Shown piece by piece: positions 33,606-42,766 of a stretch of DNA of 64,000 nt. Source of the stretch: Nitrosomonadales bacterium (GTDB lineage Bacteria > Pseudomonadota > Gammaproteobacteria > Burkholderiales > Gallionellaceae); assembly GCA_016208015.1 (NCBI GenBank), contig JACQYW010000009.1, forward strand, positions 1 to 64,000, written 5' to 3'. The notes below the pieces were generated by a model. The model worked only from the letters and a program-made list of their open reading frames with translations. It did not search any database and had not been told where the DNA came from. Both the position numbers and the translations under genes were made by a program. Every line of letters begins with the position of its first letter. The first letter of the stretch is position 1.

Positions 33606-34316
33606 CTAGACCGCTTTTGCGATCAGCATCACGCTGCAGAACGGCGTGCCTTTGTGCATCGGCAGCGATCTGGCCTCGAAGCCGCAGCGCTGCAGCACTT
33701 CCAGCCATTCGTCCAGTGTGCGGCAATAGATGCGGTCGAGACGATGGCCGCGCAGAAAGAAGATGACGCGATCCACCCAGTTACTGTAATAGAAAGGCAG
33801 GCCGCCGGCAGCATCACCGATGCGGGTGATGAAGGTGCCGCCTGCCGGCAGTGCAGCGCGGATGCGGCGCAACACGTCTTCCTGCGCTTCGTAGCTGATG
33901 TAGTGCAACACGTCGAGGATGATCGCCACATCGGCCTTGCCGAAATCCGCTGTGCGGATATCGCCCTGGTCGAATTGTGCGCGCTCGCCGAGCGCGGCGC
34001 GGGCGCGATCCACGTCTTTCTGCATCAGCTCCAATCCCCAGATGTTCTCCACCTTCGGCGCGGCGGGCCAGTGCGCAGGCCAGTTGCCGGACTCATGCAA
34101 GGCGCGCGCTTCCAGCAGCCAGGAGGCGAGCAAGCCCTGACCGCAGCCGAGGTCGATCAGGCGCCCGGCATCCGGGATCAGGCTGTGCTCGAGCAGTCCG
34201 AAGAACACCGGGTCGCCTTCCAGTTTGCCTTTGGCGAAGCGCCAGGCGAAGTGGCCGGCTGAGCGATAGGGTCGAACGGCGCGGACGAGCAGGGTGCGGC
34301 GGAAGTGTGCGGTCAT
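33606..34316 (-). CDS. Class I SAM-dependent methyltransferase
   Basis: A 236-residue protein with motif I LIDLGCGQGLLA, a D/E-rich ENIWGLELMQKDV loop and motif IV VAIILDVLHYIS. Substrate unknown. Its start overlaps the deacetylase stop by four bases (ATGA on the minus strand). The run deacetylase-methyltransferase-MFS suggests modification and export of a sugar or lipid. Confidence 0.78.
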   Translation of the reverse strand: MTAHFRRTLLVRAVRPYRSAGHFAWRFAKGKLEGDPVFFGLLEHSLIPDAGRLIDLGCGQGLLASWLLEARALHESGNWPAHWPAAPKVENIWGLELMQKDVDRARAALGERAQFDQGDIRTADFGKADVAIILDVLHYISYEAQEDVLRRIRAALPAGGTFITRIGDAAGGLPFYYSNWVDRVIFFLRGHRLDRIYCRTLDEWLEVLQRCGFEARSLPMHKGTPFCSVMLIAKAV

Positions 34317-35122
34317 GGGATGGCGTCGCTCAAAGTGATGGAGTGGAGATCATGCTGTGCGAGTTCGTCCAGCAGACGGGGCAGTACGTCGAGGATGACA
34401 GGCTGCCCCGCGGCAGTGTGCGCGGCGCTGCCGTCGTGCAGCAGCAGGATGTCGCCGCCCCTGAGGTCACGCACCAGACTGCGGAACACCGCCTCGGCAT
34501 CGTTCACCTGCGTGTCGAACCCGCGTTTGCTCCAGCTGCACAGCTGCAACCCGCAGTGGGCGAGCACGGGTTCGAGTTCGGGGTTGCGCAGTCCGGCCGT
34601 GGCGCGGAAAAAACGCGGCGTCCTTCCGCTCAGTTCGCCCAGCACGACTTGCGCGTCGCGCACCTCGCGGTGGATGGTCCAGGGATCGAGCAAGGAGAAA
34701 TACCAGTTGTGCGTCTGGCTGTGATTCTCGATGTCGTGGCCGCGTCGCACGATCTCGCGGCACAGTTCGGGATGTTGCGCCGCGAGTCTGCCGATGCAGA
34801 AGAAAGTCGCCTTGGCCTGATGGCGGTCGAGGATGTCCAGCACCAGTGGAGTCACTTCCGGATCGGGGCCGTCGTCGATGGTGATCGCCACTGCGCCGCG
34901 CTGTGCCGCGGCTTGCGGCAGGCGGGTGATGTTGGCCCCCAGCAGCTTGCTGCGCGGAACGAGTCCGGCGATGGTGAGGATCATGTGGTTGGCGAACACG
35001 ATACCCGCTGTCCACGGCCACAGTGCGGGCTGCCACAGGGTGATGACGATGCAACCGGCAAGTACCAGCAGTGACAGTTTGATGGCAGGCGTCGGTTTCC
35101 AGTTGCGGCAGGGAAAAAGCAT
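34313..35122 (-). CDS. Polysaccharide deacetylase (NodB homology)
   Basis: A 269-residue protein from ATG 35122; a longer frame starts nearer the divergent promoter. Two hydrophobic N-terminal segments anchor it in the membrane. The catalytic domain has TIDDGPDPEVT (metal/base DD), HSQTH (metal histidines) and LLLHDG near the end. It would remove acetyl groups from an N-acetylated glycan in the envelope. Divergent from the lipoprotein gene at 35201. Confidence 0.82.
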   Translation of the reverse strand: MLFPCRNWKPTPAIKLSLLVLAGCIVITLWQPALWPWTAGIVFANHMILTIAGLVPRSKLLGANITRLPQAAAQRGAVAITIDDGPDPEVTPLVLDILDRHQAKATFFCIGRLAAQHPELCREIVRRGHDIENHSQTHNWYFSLLDPWTIHREVRDAQVVLGELSGRTPRFFRATAGLRNPELEPVLAHCGLQLCSWSKRGFDTQVNDAEAVFRSLVRDLRGGDILLLHDGSAAHTAAGQPVILDVLPRLLDELAQHDLHSITLSDAIP

Positions 35123-35200
35123 CGTTGCGGTTACATATGTAATTTGCTCGGCATTATACAATGGCGCCTTTCAAGTTTGATCTGTAACAAAGGAGCTGCC

Positions 35201-36976
35201 GTGCTGTTGCGCAATATCATCCTCGCCGTTTCCGTGGCCGTTCTGGGCGCGTGCAGCACGCCGCCGCAAAAACCCGCCAGCACAGCGCGCGGCGATTACG
35301 CCTACACCAGAGAGTACATCTCCTGGATGATCGAGCAGGGCATGTCCGACGACGACATCACCGGTTTGAGCATCGCGCTGGTGGACGACCAGCAGGTGGT
35401 GTGGGCGCAGGGCTTCGGCTATGCGGACAAGCAGGCGAAGGTCATGGCCGGTCCGGATACGGTGTACCACCTGGGTTCCATCGCCAAGGTGTTCACTGCG
35501 ACAGCGGCGATGCAGCTTGCCGAGCAGGGCAAGCTGGATGTCGACCTGCCGCTGAAGAAGTATCTGCCGGAATTCAATATCAAGAGCCGCTTCGGCGACC
35601 CGCAAGCCGTCACGCCACGCAATATCATGACCCATCATTCCGGCCTGCCCGGTAATTGGGTGCATGGCATGAGCGAGCGCCATCCGCAGCCGTTCACCGA
35701 TCAGGTCGTTGCGGTCAGGGACGAATACCTAGCCAGCCAGCCGAACACGGTGTTCGCCTATTCCAACCTCGGCATGTCGCTGCTCGGCGCAGCCATCGGC
35801 GAGGCGAGCGGCGAGTGCTATGCCAGCTACATGAACAGCCATCTGCTGCATCCGCTCGGCATGATGCATACCGAGTTCGCCGCGCGCATTCCCGGCAGGG
35901 CATATCGCAAGGGCGCGGAAGTCGAGGCCGTCCCCTTGCGCGATCTGCCTTCGGGCGGGCTGAATTCCAGCATCAGCGACATGACGCGCTTCGTGCGCAT
36001 GGTGTTCGCCGATGGGAAATATGAAGGCAGGCAGATCGTGAAAGCGGAATCGTTGCGCGAGATGCTCAAGGTGCAGAATCAGAACGTGCCGCTCGATTTC
36101 GATTTCAAGATGGGGCTGGGCTGGATGCTGAGCGGAGTGGAAGTGCCGCGCGCCGGGACGGTGGCCAGCCACGGCGGCACCACGCTCAATTACCACACCA
36201 TGATGGCGATCTTGCCCGAGCACAAACTGGGTGTGCTGGTGTTCTCCAACTCATCGACGGCGCAGACGCTGGTGGCCGATGTGACGGTGGAGACCCTGAA
36301 GCTGGCACTCGAGGCCAAGAGCGGCATCACCCAGCCGGAGAAGACGGCTGTCGATCCGAACAGCGTGCCGCTGAACGAGGCCGATTTGCGCGACTACTCG
36401 GGTTATTTCGAGACGCTGATCGGGCTGGTCAAGGTGGAGAACCATGACGGTGAGCTTGTCGCCGAACTGATGGGGTTCGATTTCGAACTGGTCAAGCACG
36501 CGGACGGCGCATTCGGCGTGCGCCTGAAACTGCTGGGCTTCATTCCGGTCGCGAACCGGCAGATGAGGGAAATGAAGCTGTCGCTGCATCGCATCGCCGG
36601 ACGCGATGTGCTGGCGCTCGACCGTGACGGGCAAGCCATGCTGATCGGCGAGAAACTGCAATTGAAACCGTTGCCGGAATATCTCAACGAGTACGTCGGC
36701 GAGTATGACATCGTCAACAAGCATGACGGTCCCCTGCCGGAGAACATCCGCGTGGTGCGCGAAGGCGATCTGCTGGTCGGCGAATTCACCTTTGCCGAGA
36801 AACCCGGCTTTCTGTTCCGCACCGCATTCCTGCCCGCAGGCCGGAATGAGCTGATCATGGGAGGCGTGGGCAGCGGCAAGGGCGAGACCCTGCGCATCGC
36901 CAGGATTGGCGACGAGGCACATATCTATTACGCGGGTTTCGATCTCAGGAAGAAAGCGGCGGCGCGCGAACGATGA
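35201..36976 (+). CDS. Serine hydrolase lipoprotein (beta-lactamase family)
   Basis: A 591-residue protein from GTG 35201, chosen because AAGGAG lies five bases upstream. Lipobox LGAC with C18. The class C-like penicillin-recognising fold has S93-x-x-K96 (GSIAK), Y187-x-N189 (YSN) and a later SHGGT. A C-terminal region of about 200 residues forms an extra beta-rich domain. It is probably an esterase or D-Ala peptidase-like enzyme on the outer membrane, not a true resistance enzyme. ATGA overlap with the hydrolase that follows. Confidence 0.82.
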   Translation: MLLRNIILAVSVAVLGACSTPPQKPASTARGDYAYTREYISWMIEQGMSDDDITGLSIALVDDQQVVWAQGFGYADKQAKVMAGPDTVYHLGSIAKVFTATAAMQLAEQGKLDVDLPLKKYLPEFNIKSRFGDPQAVTPRNIMTHHSGLPGNWVHGMSERHPQPFTDQVVAVRDEYLASQPNTVFAYSNLGMSLLGAAIGEASGECYASYMNSHLLHPLGMMHTEFAARIPGRAYRKGAEVEAVPLRDLPSGGLNSSISDMTRFVRMVFADGKYEGRQIVKAESLREMLKVQNQNVPLDFDFKMGLGWMLSGVEVPRAGTVASHGGTTLNYHTMMAILPEHKLGVLVFSNSSTAQTLVADVTVETLKLALEAKSGITQPEKTAVDPNSVPLNEADLRDYSGYFETLIGLVKVENHDGELVAELMGFDFELVKHADGAFGVRLKLLGFIPVANRQMREMKLSLHRIAGRDVLALDRDGQAMLIGEKLQLKPLPEYLNEYVGEYDIVNKHDGPLPENIRVVREGDLLVGEFTFAEKPGFLFRTAFLPAGRNELIMGGVGSGKGETLRIARIGDEAHIYYAGFDLRKKAAARER

Positions 36977-37644
36977 TGCAACTGCAAACGGATTTTATCC
37001 ATGATGCCGCGCCCGATGTGTCGGGCGAGCGCATCCTGCTGCTCATGTTGCCCGGGGCGAAGAACACGCCGCAGCAACTGGTGGAGAACGGTTTCATCCG
37101 AGCTTTGCGCGAGCGCGATCTGCCGGTGGATGTGCTGGCGCTGGATGCGCATGTTGATCTTTATCTGGAGCGTGCCGACATCGAGCGCGTGTTGCATCAC
37201 ACCCTGGACGAGGTTCGCGCACGGGGTTATCGCCGCATCTGGCTGCTGGGTATCTCGCTCGGCGGTTCCGGCGCGATGCTCTGTGCCACACAACGCGCGC
37301 CGGAGATCGAGGGCGTCTTTCTGCTGGCGCCGTTCCTCGGCACGCGCGGCCTCATTGCCGAAGTCGAGGCGGCGGGCGGACTGCGGCACTGGCAGGCTGG
37401 CGAGATCGTGCCGCGCGATCATGAACGTGCCCTGCTGAAACAGATACAAAGCAGCATGCTCGCTACAACGGACCTGCCGCCCATCCATCTCGGTTATGGC
37501 AGTGCAGACCGTTATCGAGGCGCGAGTGTCATGCTGTCGGCACACCTGCCGCAGCATCACGTTGCAGTGATGCAAGGCGGGCACGACTGGGAGACCTGGA
37601 TCGCGCTCTGGCATGAACTGCTGGATAAACAAGCGCTAAGATAG
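36973..37644 (+). CDS. Alpha/beta hydrolase
   Basis: A 223-residue protein with nucleophile elbow GISLGGSG (S95), an acid candidate D179 and histidine H204 (GGHDWETW). No signal peptide, so cytoplasmic. Esterase or thioesterase activity is expected; substrate unknown. The start overlaps the lipoprotein stop. Confidence 0.75.
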   Translation: MMQLQTDFIHDAAPDVSGERILLLMLPGAKNTPQQLVENGFIRALRERDLPVDVLALDAHVDLYLERADIERVLHHTLDEVRARGYRRIWLLGISLGGSGAMLCATQRAPEIEGVFLLAPFLGTRGLIAEVEAAGGLRHWQAGEIVPRDHERALLKQIQSSMLATTDLPPIHLGYGSADRYRGASVMLSAHLPQHHVAVMQGGHDWETWIALWHELLDKQALR

Positions 37645-37768
37645 CCACGTGGCCGCAATCACCCGACCAGTAGCGTTGCTACTCCCGGGATATAGACCAA
37701 ATGGCATATATGCACCCTGCTTTGCGCGTGCTATGGTTTCCGGATGGCCGTCTTCGGGGAGCTCAGGC

Positions 37769-38836
37769 ATGACCCGTTATTCCGTTCAACGCTTCAGGGC
37801 AGCAGTACTGCGCATGTATCTGCGCATCGCGGTGTTGCTCACTTTGCCCTTGTCTTTGTTGTATTACCTGCTGGATGGAACGCCGGACAGGGGGTTGGTT
37901 GCGCTCCTGTTTGCGCTGTTCGTGCTGATGCTGCGCTGGCGCACGCGGCACGACAGCGAAGAGTCGCTGCGTTATGTCAACTGGTTCGTGCTGGCGATGT
38001 TGTGCCTGATGCTGTACGGGACCTTCATCAGCAACGATCAGCTGCGCCAGGAAGTATGGATGATGATCTTCCCCATCACATTCGCGCCCGTCGTCGCTGC
38101 ACGCGACCGCATCGTCTGGACGGTGGTGGGCGCGGCGAGTATCGCCGCGGCCATGACGCTGCGTCCAGAGGTCCCCACGGCGGTCACCACGTTCGTTTAT
38201 GTCATCGCCTACCTGACGCTGAGTTTCGTCACTTTGCTGCTGGTGCGGCACAACGAGCAGAACATCGAGCGGCTGGCGCATCTGTCGATCATCGATCCAC
38301 TCACCAAAGCATACAACCGCGGCTATCTTAAAGACGTGCTGGTGGGCGAGATCAATCGCTGCAAACGGAGCGGGCAGCCATTGACGGTGATCATGCTGGA
38401 CATCGATTATTTCAAGATGTTCAACGACGACTACGGCCATTTGTTTGGCGACAGCGTGCTGGAACAAGTGGCGGAAGCGCTCAAACAAGGCGCGCAGCGG
38501 GCGGGCGACTATGTGTTCCGTTATGGCGGCGAGGAGTTCTGCATCGTGACGTCCGGTCTGAACCGCGACGAGGCGTGGCAGTTCGCCGAGAAACTGCGGC
38601 TGGGCATATACGCATTGGATATCGAGAACAAGAACTCGCCGCATCTTCGTTTGACTGCGTCGGCCGGATTCTGGTGTGTCTACGATACCAGCGAGATAAC
38701 CCCGAGCGCGCCTCTGTTGAATGCAGACAATGCGCTATACCGTGCCAAGGCGGCCGGGCGGAACACGGTGGTGGATTTCGACGATAGCCCTGCCGCGGAA
38801 AACGAGTCGCGGCAACCGCAGGGCGCTACGGTTTAG
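37769..38836 (+). CDS. Membrane diguanylate cyclase (GGDEF)
   Basis: A 355-residue protein from ATG 37769 (GGGGAG upstream). About five to six hydrophobic segments occupy the first 170 residues. The GGDEF domain has an active site GGEEF at 253-257 and an inhibitory RxxD site R244-D247, so it should make c-di-GMP and be product-inhibited. The gap 37645-37768 holds a short hairpin (37669-37683) and no gene I can support. The c-di-GMP may act on the MshE-like ATPase of this window. The gene ends overlapping the moeB stop. Confidence 0.88.
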   Translation: MTRYSVQRFRAAVLRMYLRIAVLLTLPLSLLYYLLDGTPDRGLVALLFALFVLMLRWRTRHDSEESLRYVNWFVLAMLCLMLYGTFISNDQLRQEVWMMIFPITFAPVVAARDRIVWTVVGAASIAAAMTLRPEVPTAVTTFVYVIAYLTLSFVTLLLVRHNEQNIERLAHLSIIDPLTKAYNRGYLKDVLVGEINRCKRSGQPLTVIMLDIDYFKMFNDDYGHLFGDSVLEQVAEALKQGAQRAGDYVFRYGGEEFCIVTSGLNRDEAWQFAEKLRLGIYALDIENKNSPHLRLTASAGFWCVYDTSEITPSAPLLNADNALYRAKAAGRNTVVDFDDSPAAENESRQPQGATV

Positions 38837-39576
38837 CCGCCGCAGACCGGACAGAGTTTGTCCCTGGCCAGTCGCACGGTACGTACTTCCATCCTGGCGG
38901 CATTCAGCAACACCATCCTGCCGCATAGCGTCTCCATACCGGTCAGCACCTTCAGTGCCTCGGCGGCCTGCATGCTGCCGATGATGCCGACCAGCGGCGC
39001 GAACACGCCCATCACGGCGCAACGCGTCTCTTCGCTTTCGCCGTGCTCGGGGTAGAGGCAGTTGTAGCAGGGGCTATCGTCGCGGCGGAAGTCGAACACG
39101 CTGACCTGCCCCTCGAAGCGGGTGGCCGCGCCCGAGACCAGCGGTTTCCGCGCCGCATGGCAGACGCGGTTGAGTGTGTAGCGGGTGGCGAAGTTGTCGC
39201 TGCAATCCAGCACCACATCGGCAGCGGCGACCAGTTGCGCCAGGCGCGTCTCGTCGACGCGCTCTTTCAGCGCGGTGATTCCCACTTCGGGATTGATGTC
39301 GGTCAACGTCTCCTGTGCCGAGATGACTTTGGCTTTGCCTACGGCAGAAGTTCGGTGAATGATCTGGCGTTGAAGATTGGTAAGGTCGACGACGTCGTCG
39401 TCGCACAGGGTGAGGTGTCCGACACCGCTTGAGGCAAGGAACAATGCGGCGGGTGAACCCAAGCCGCCCGCGCCGATGATGAGGGCATGTGCGGCCGACA
39501 GTCGTTGTTGGCCTTCGATGCCGATCTCCGGCAGCAGGATGTGGCGGCTGTAGCGCAGTAGTTGCTGGTCGTCCAT
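38833..39576 (-). CDS. moeB: MoeB/ThiF-type adenylyltransferase
   Basis: A 247-residue E1-like enzyme. Nucleotide site GAGGLGSPAA (35-44), catalytic-type cysteine C186 in RCAVMGV, and zinc cysteines C170/C173 and C242/C245. It adenylates the C-terminal glycine of a ubiquitin-like sulfur carrier (MoaD, ThiS) for molybdopterin or thiamine synthesis. A MITE-like element begins eight bases upstream of its start, so its promoter may be influenced by it. Confidence 0.9.
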   Translation of the reverse strand: MDDQQLLRYSRHILLPEIGIEGQQRLSAAHALIIGAGGLGSPAALFLASSGVGHLTLCDDDVVDLTNLQRQIIHRTSAVGKAKVISAQETLTDINPEVGITALKERVDETRLAQLVAAADVVLDCSDNFATRYTLNRVCHAARKPLVSGAATRFEGQVSVFDFRRDDSPCYNCLYPEHGESEETRCAVMGVFAPLVGIIGSMQAAEALKVLTGMETLCGRMVLLNAARMEVRTVRLARDKLCPVCGG

Positions 39577-39583
39577 GCGTGAG

Positions 39584-39816
39584 AGGAGCCTCTAAAAATC
39601 CAAATTTCGTCGCAATACAGCGTTGCTCACAAAAAATTACTCCTTACATATGCGCCATCGACACGTTACTGCAAAGCAGCCGTTTGCGGGAGATGGCGCC
39701 AGCGGTCATTCCCGCACCAACGGCTCCGCCGCACCGTGTCATGACCGCATATGCTGCGTCGCAATTTTTTGCTCGCGCCTTGTCTTGCTTAGAACTTTGA
39801 ATTTTTAGAAGCTCCT
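39584..39816. mobile_element. 233-bp MITE-like element with 5-bp target duplication
   Basis: Terminal inverted repeats of 21 bp (39584-39604 and 39796-39816, 19 of 21 identical; the left end reads AGGAGCCTCTAAAAATCC). GTGAG is duplicated exactly outside both ends (39579-39583 and 39817-39821). Much of the interior is an imperfect long palindrome (CATATGCGCCAT against its inverted partner CATATGCGGTCAT). No coding capacity. It sits between moeB and the small protein gene, touching the latter's stop codon. Confidence 0.8.
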
Positions 39817-39821
39817 GTGAG

Positions 39822-40226
39822 TTACTTGAACTCGCGCAGTTCTTTCGGCGTGTCGTCGTGGTTGCCGTGCGGATGCAGTTCGTAGGCTTTGACGAATATC
39901 TCCTGCGCGTTGTTCTTGGTGCGCGGCTCCGGCGTCTTCAGGTTGTGGTACTGCACGTCCTCGCAATAATGGATCAGGTGTTTTCTGATCTTGTCCATCA
40001 GGCTGTACTCCAGACGGAAGCCCTCGCGGGTGAGCGCCTTTTCCAGCGCTTCCAGCGAGTAGTGCTGGACGCTGTAGCGGATCAGCAGGCTGTTCGGTTG
40101 CGGTCCCATTTCGACATGGAAGTTCTCCAGTCCGACCAGCAGCAAGTACGCCGCGAAGAGCTGGTTGGCCGGCTCTTCGCTGAAGACCAGCACGCGTTCT
40201 TTTTGCAGTTCGAACGGATTGACCAC
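39822..40226 (-). CDS. Conserved small protein, unknown function
   Basis: A 134-residue soluble protein. Seen: LVFSEEPANQLFAAYLLLVG, a lone QHYSLEALEKAL segment and a polar C-terminal tail with HPHGNHDD. No motif recognised. It follows the CtpA-like protease by one base on the same strand, so the two are co-transcribed. The MITE-like element starts right after its stop. Confidence 0.6.
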   Translation of the reverse strand: MVNPFELQKERVLVFSEEPANQLFAAYLLLVGLENFHVEMGPQPNSLLIRYSVQHYSLEALEKALTREGFRLEYSLMDKIRKHLIHYCEDVQYHNLKTPEPRTKNNAQEIFVKAYELHPHGNHDDTPKELREFK

Positions 40227-40227
40227 G

Positions 40228-41625
40228 TTATTTCCCGCGCAGGATGCTCATGCCTTTGAGCAGGTTCAGGGCCTGATTCAATTGGTAGTCGTTCTTGGCC
40301 CCGAATTCGGCGACCTCGGCTTTGCTGCCGTCTTCCTCTTTGGATTTCGGCTGGGCCTTGGTCGTTGCCGGTTTGGCGGCGTCGCTCTTGTCGTCTGCCT
40401 GGCCGTTGCTCAGGTGTTTGTCCAGATCGGCCTCGCGCAGGCGGAAGGCGCTCTCCATGCCGGCGGTCGCGGGGTCTTCCACCTCGATGTCGGGCACGAT
40501 ACCCTTGGCCTGGATGGAGCGTCCGCTCGGCGTGTAGTAGCGCGCGGTGGTGAGCTTGATCGCGGTGTTGTTACCCAGCGGCAGGATGGTCTGTACCGAG
40601 CCCTTGCCGAAAGACTGCGTGCCCAGGATGACGGCACGTTTGTGATCCTGCAGCGCACCGGCGACGATCTCGGAAGCCGAGGCCGAGCCGCCGTTGACCA
40701 GTACCACCATCGGCACGGTCTTGAAGGTTTCCGGCAGGCCTTTCAGGTAATCGCTCTTGCCGTTGCCGCGCAGATAATCTTCCGGCGTGGCATTGAGGCG
40801 CATCTTGGCATCGTCGGTACGGCCCTGGGTGTAGACCACCAGCGCGTCCTTGGGCAGGAAGGCGGCGGAGACCGCGACGGCGCCGGTCAACAGGCCGCCC
40901 GGGTCGTTGCGCAGGTCGAGCACCAGGCCTTTCAGGTTGCCGCCGCTCTGCTTGTGCAGAGCGTCCAGCGCGGTGGCGAGGTTCTCGCCGGTGTGTTCCT
41001 GGAACTGGGTGATGCGCACGAAAGCGTATCCCGGTTCGGCCAGTTTGGATTTCACGCTTTGCACCTTGATGACGGCGCGGGTCACTCTGATCTGCAACGG
41101 TCTGGGTTCGTTCTTGCGCACGATGGTCAGCACGATGGAGGTGCCGGGTTTGCCGCGCATGCGTTTCACCGCATCGTTGAGGTTCAGACCTTTCACCAGC
41201 GTGTCGTCGAGTTTGATGATGAGGTCGCCGCTCTTGATGCCGGCGTTGAACGCGGGGGTGTCCTCGATCGGCGAGATGACCTTGACCAGTCCGTCTTCCA
41301 TGCCGACCTCGATGCCGAGGCCGCCGAACTCGCCCTGGGTGCCGGCCTGCAATTCCTTGAAGCCGTCGGCATCCAGATAGGCGGAGTGCGGGTCGAGTCC
41401 GCTCAGCATGCCGTTGATCGCTTCGGTGATGAGTTTCTTGTCGCTCACCGGTTCCACATAGTCGCTCTTGATGCGGCCGAACACCTCGGAGAAGGCGCGC
41501 AACTCTTCCACCGGCAGGGGCAGTTCGCTGTCCTTGTCGGCGACAGCGGAGAAATGCAGACTGATCAACAGTCCTGCCAGCAAACCTACGCCAACCAACC
41601 CGATCTTTTCGACGCGACTGCGCAT
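40228..41625 (-). CDS. Carboxy-terminal processing protease (S41, CtpA type)
   Basis: A 465-residue protein with an N-terminal membrane or signal segment (8-28), a PDZ domain about 95-180 (GGLGIEV) and a tail-specific protease domain. Catalytic S316 (GSASASE) and K341 (FGKGSV) are 25 apart, as in the Prc/CtpA family. It cleaves C-terminal tails of periplasmic proteins. Part of the minus-strand run gpmI-envC-ctpA common in betaproteobacteria. Confidence 0.9.
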   Translation of the reverse strand: MRSRVEKIGLVGVGLLAGLLISLHFSAVADKDSELPLPVEELRAFSEVFGRIKSDYVEPVSDKKLITEAINGMLSGLDPHSAYLDADGFKELQAGTQGEFGGLGIEVGMEDGLVKVISPIEDTPAFNAGIKSGDLIIKLDDTLVKGLNLNDAVKRMRGKPGTSIVLTIVRKNEPRPLQIRVTRAVIKVQSVKSKLAEPGYAFVRITQFQEHTGENLATALDALHKQSGGNLKGLVLDLRNDPGGLLTGAVAVSAAFLPKDALVVYTQGRTDDAKMRLNATPEDYLRGNGKSDYLKGLPETFKTVPMVVLVNGGSASASEIVAGALQDHKRAVILGTQSFGKGSVQTILPLGNNTAIKLTTARYYTPSGRSIQAKGIVPDIEVEDPATAGMESAFRLREADLDKHLSNGQADDKSDAAKPATTKAQPKSKEEDGSKAEVAEFGAKNDYQLNQALNLLKGMSILRGK

Positions 41626-41641
41626 GTGTGACCTTTCTGAA

Positions 41642-42766
41642 TTATTGCTTCCGGACCCAAGGTTTTGGGTCGAACGGTTTTCCCTCGAAACGCAGTTCGA
41701 AGTATAAACCGGAATCTTCGTTGCCGCCGCTGCTACCCACGGCGGCGATAATGTCTTCGCCGCGCAGGGTGTCGCCCACCTGTTTGTACAGCGTCTCGTT
41801 GTTGCCGTACAGGCTCATGTAGCCATTTCCATGATCGATGATGAGCAGGTTGCCGAAGCCGCGCAGCCAGTCGGCATACACCACTCTTCCGGCGGCGACG
41901 GCCTTGATTGGCTGGTTGGCCGGTGCGCGCAGGAACCAGCCGGTCCACAGTAGAGTGCTTTCGGGCCTGCGCGTTCCGTACTGGTTGCGCAGTTTGCCTT
42001 TGACCGGAAGTGCCAGCTTGCCCTTGAGCGAGCGGAAAGGCGTGCTCCCGGGCGCAGAGGGCAGGACATGCGCCAGTTTCTCGACCAGTTGCGACAGGCG
42101 ATTCTCGTTCTTCTGCAAACGGCCCATCTCGCGCCGCTGCTGTTTCAGTTGCAGCGCGATCTTTTGCAGCATCTGCTGGCGGGCGCGCTTGTCGCGTTCC
42201 AGATCCCGGCGTTGCGCCTGTTCTTCCGCGCGCATGGCGGCGATCTCGTCGCTCTTGCGGCGGGCCTGGTCGGTGACGGCCTGCAACTTCGCCAGGCTGC
42301 TGCGCAGGGTCTTCAGCGTGGCGGCGCGGTCGCGGGCGATGTACTCGTAGTAGCGCAACTCGCGCGCAACCTGGTTGGGGTCGTCGTTGTTGAGCAGCAG
42401 CTTGAGATATTCCTGTTCGCCCCCGTCCAGATATTGCTGGTAGAGCAAACGTCCGAGCATGACCTGCTGGCCCTGCAATTCCCTGTCCAGGGTTGCCGCA
42501 CGTTGCTGCAACTGCGCCAGTTCGCGGTTGGCTTGCTGCTGCCGCTGGGCGAGTTCGTGCAGTGTGCGGTTGCTATCGCTGATGGCGCGCTCGGATTCGC
42601 GCAGTTCATCCGCCGCTTCGGATCTCGATTCGCTGGTCTTTTCGACATCCAGTTGCAGCGCGGCGATGCGTTTGCGCAGCTTCTCCAGATCATCCTGCTT
42701 CGTGGCATGTGCCGTGCCCGCCAGCAGCACGGTCGTCAGCAGGATGGCACGGAGCACAACGGTCAC
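41642..42766 (-). CDS. envC: Murein hydrolase activator EnvC-like (degenerate M23)
   Basis: A 374-residue protein with a signal peptide, a long coiled coil (about 20-240) and a C-terminal LytM/M23 domain. The metal-binding residues of true M23 enzymes are not kept: STLLWTGWF replaces the first HxxxD and [12 protein letters not shown] lacks the last histidine. This degeneration is the mark of EnvC, which activates amidases at the septum instead of cutting itself. Start at GTG 42766 overlapping the gpmI stop; GTG 42757 is an alternative. Confidence 0.85.
   Translation of the reverse strand: MTVVLRAILLTTVLLAGTAHATKQDDLEKLRKRIAALQLDVEKTSESRSEAADELRESERAISDSNRTLHELAQRQQQANRELAQLQQRAATLDRELQGQQVMLGRLLYQQYLDGGEQEYLKLLLNNDDPNQVARELRYYEYIARDRAATLKTLRSSLAKLQAVTDQARRKSDEIAAMRAEEQAQRRDLERDKRARQQMLQKIALQLKQQRREMGRLQKNENRLSQLVEKLAHVLPSAPGSTPFRSLKGKLALPVKGKLRNQYGTRRPESTLLWTGWFLRAPANQPIKAVAAGRVVYADWLRGFGNLLIIDHGNGYMSLYGNNETLYKQVGDTLRGEDIIAAVGSSGGNEDSGLYFELRFEGKPFDPKPWVRKQ

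Noticed and set aside
35201..36976. Antibiotic-resistance beta-lactamase
   Set aside because: SxxK, YxN and HGG motifs are of the broad serine-hydrolase/esterase group and the protein is a 591-residue lipoprotein with an extra C-terminal domain, unlike true class C enzymes.
40165..41631. 488-codon plus-strand frame
   Set aside because: Antisense to the CtpA-type protease, whose catalytic residues are intact.
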